From positions 1 through 5,942 of the forward strand of contig JBFFXF010000361.1 of assembly GCA_041569895.1 (NCBI GenBank): a DNA stretch of 5,942 nucleotides. Reading direction: 5' to 3'. Each line of letters starts with the position of its first letter. The stretch's first letter is position 1. Of this stretch, positions 5,511 to 5,942 are shown piece after piece. A program made the translations under genes and the position numbers. This stretch comes from JBFFXF01 sp041569895. GTDB taxonomy: Bacteria > Planctomycetota > UBA8108 > JACQVS01. A model generated the notes under the pieces. That model did not search any database, was not told the DNA's origin, and was given only the letters and a program-made list of their open reading frames with translations.

Positions 5511-5585
5511 CCCCGTCCCCGTTCGTCCTCGTCCTCGTCCTCGAGAAGCAGGCGGAGGACACGGACCCGATTCCGATTCCGACCC
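5511..5585 (+). repeat. Repeat copy B1: diverged short copy after the SirB1-like gene
   Basis: Two CCCCGT hexamers start 12 bases after the stop codon. They pass into TCGTCC-type units and CCTCGAG, the same opening as the core of copy A. After a diverged stretch (AAGCAGGCGGAGGACACGG) the sequence resumes as CCGATTCCGATTCCGACCCC. This resembles a decayed, shortened version of the full element. An AT-rich linker (5586-5602) separates it from B2. Confidence 0.65.
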
Positions 5586-5602
5586 CATCGTTGCAAAAAC
5601 GT

Positions 5603-5632
5603 ACCCGTACCCGTTCCCGTGCCCGTTCCCGT
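5603..5632 (+). repeat. Repeat copy B2, module 1: five NCCCGT hexamers
   Basis: ACCCGT, ACCCGT, TCCCGT, GCCCGT, TCCCGT run directly into the core. This is the same unit and the same junction as copy A, with fewer repeats (5 against 13). Confidence 0.9.
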
Positions 5633-5674
5633 CCTCAAGGGGTCTGGTTGCGGAGTCCGGTGACCGACTCCGAT
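5633..5674 (+). repeat. Repeat copy B2, module 2: core with hairpin
   Basis: Second copy of the core at 822-863, 38 of 42 identical, including TCTGGTTGCGGAGTCC (5643-5658). The 7-bp stem CGGAGTC (5651-5657) with GACTCCG (5666-5672) is fully kept, while the 8-base loop reads CGGTGACC instead of CGATGGCC. Confidence 0.87.
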
Positions 5675-5731
5675 ACCGACTCCGACTCCGATGACCGATT
5701 CCGATGACCGATTCCGACTCCGATTCCGATT
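5675..5731 (+). repeat. Repeat copy B2, module 3: CGAYTC/CGATGAC array
   Basis: Hexamers CGACTC and CGATTC with CGATGAC heptamers. Relative to copy A there is an 18-bp in-array insertion just after the core; the next 23 bases (5690-5712) are identical to 861-883. The array then ends in CGATTC units without the inverted repeat seen in copy A. Confidence 0.87.
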
Positions 5732-5785
5732 CCGAGATCAGAGATCAGAGCTCGGAGGGCAGAGATCAGCGATCCGAGGTCAGAG
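5732..5785 (+). repeat. Repeat copy B2, module 4: AGATCAG array
   Basis: CCGAGATCAGAGATCAGAG is followed by degenerate units (GGGCAGAGATCAG, GAGGTCAGAG). The same module is found in copy A in the opposite orientation (963-1014). CCGAG (5732-5736) and CTCGG (5751-5755) form a short inverted repeat around the first units. Confidence 0.75.
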
Positions 5786-5893
5786 CACCGGCACGGCGAG
5801 CTGCCACAATTTGCGTCATCTGCGGACCTGCGTCATCGCGTGGGAGAATGAGAACTCCGCGGTGACTCGGGGATCGACGGTGGGAGCGACTTC
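5786..5893. other. Unassigned spacer between opposing repeat elements
   Basis: No gene is seen. The exact 9-bp repeat TGCGTCATC occurs at 5812-5820 and 5829-5837, 17 bp apart. No copy of the 42-bp core is recognisable on either strand here. Confidence 0.4.
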
Positions 5894-5942
5894 GGGCACG
5901 GGCACGGGCACGGGACCGGGACCGGGGACGGGGACGGGGACG
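5894..5942 (-). repeat. Repeat copy C: inverted hexamer array, cut by the window end
   Basis: Eight units run without interruption to the last base: GGGCAC three times, GGGACC twice, GGGGAC three times, then G. These are the reverse complement of the NCCCGT-type hexamers of copies A and B, so this array lies on the minus strand. The plus strand has eight G-tracts of 3-4 separated by 2-3 bases, a textbook G-quadruplex-capable pattern. Confidence 0.9.

Noticed and set aside
744..5942. An insertion sequence or MITE bounded by copies A and C.
   Set aside because: There is no transposase, no defined terminal inverted repeats beyond the degenerate hexamers, and no target-site duplication that I could find. 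The genes between look like ordinary chromosomal genes.

Overview
The window is GC-rich, protein-dense bacterial chromosome with five protein genes. Nothing in it marks a phage, plasmid or transposon. The GC-rich codon use, the gene types (stand-alone B3/B4-domain protein, orphan SagB-like dehydrogenase, SirB1-type protein) and the degenerate intergenic hexamer arrays suggest a soil or sediment bacterium. Acidobacteriota-like is my low-confidence guess; no marker gene settles it.

Layout: (1) 32-730 (+) is a MobA/MocA-like nucleotidyltransferase; a strong hairpin overlaps its stop codon. (2) 744-1014 is a composite repeat block: CCCGTN hexamers, a unique core with a hairpin, CGAYTC/CGATGAC arrays, then a CTCTGAT-type module. 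(3) 1053-1577 (-) is a peroxiredoxin-like thioredoxin-fold protein with a TATAAT promoter. (4) 1967-2647 (+) is a solo B3/B4 (PheT-type) protein, preceded by about 290 bp with no clear gene. (5) 2706-4337 (-) is a tandem-domain SagB/nitroreductase-family oxidoreductase, convergent with the B3/B4 gene. (6) 4338-4532 is a divergent promoter region. (7) 4533-5498 (+) is a SirB1/transglutaminase-like protein, probably expressed from a nearly leaderless mRNA. (8) 5511-5785 repeats the composite element of region 2 in the same orientation and module order. (9) 5894-5942 is the start of a G-rich hexamer array on the opposite strand, cut by the window end.

The genes do not form an operon: strands alternate (+ - + - +) and each appears to have its own promoter or lies at its own junction. 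I see no shared pathway. No YcaO cyclodehydratase, precursor peptide or molybdoenzyme gene accompanies the SagB-like or MobA-like genes here.

The most unusual content is the repeat system. Two copies 4.8 kb apart share module order and a 42-bp core (38/42 identical) whose 7-bp stem is unchanged while differences fall outside it. The C-rich hexamers appear in the sense orientation just downstream of gene ends, so the G-rich, quadruplex-capable strand would be the template strand. I infer a polarised 3'-end element, possibly involved in transcription termination. That is a hypothesis, not something the sequence proves.
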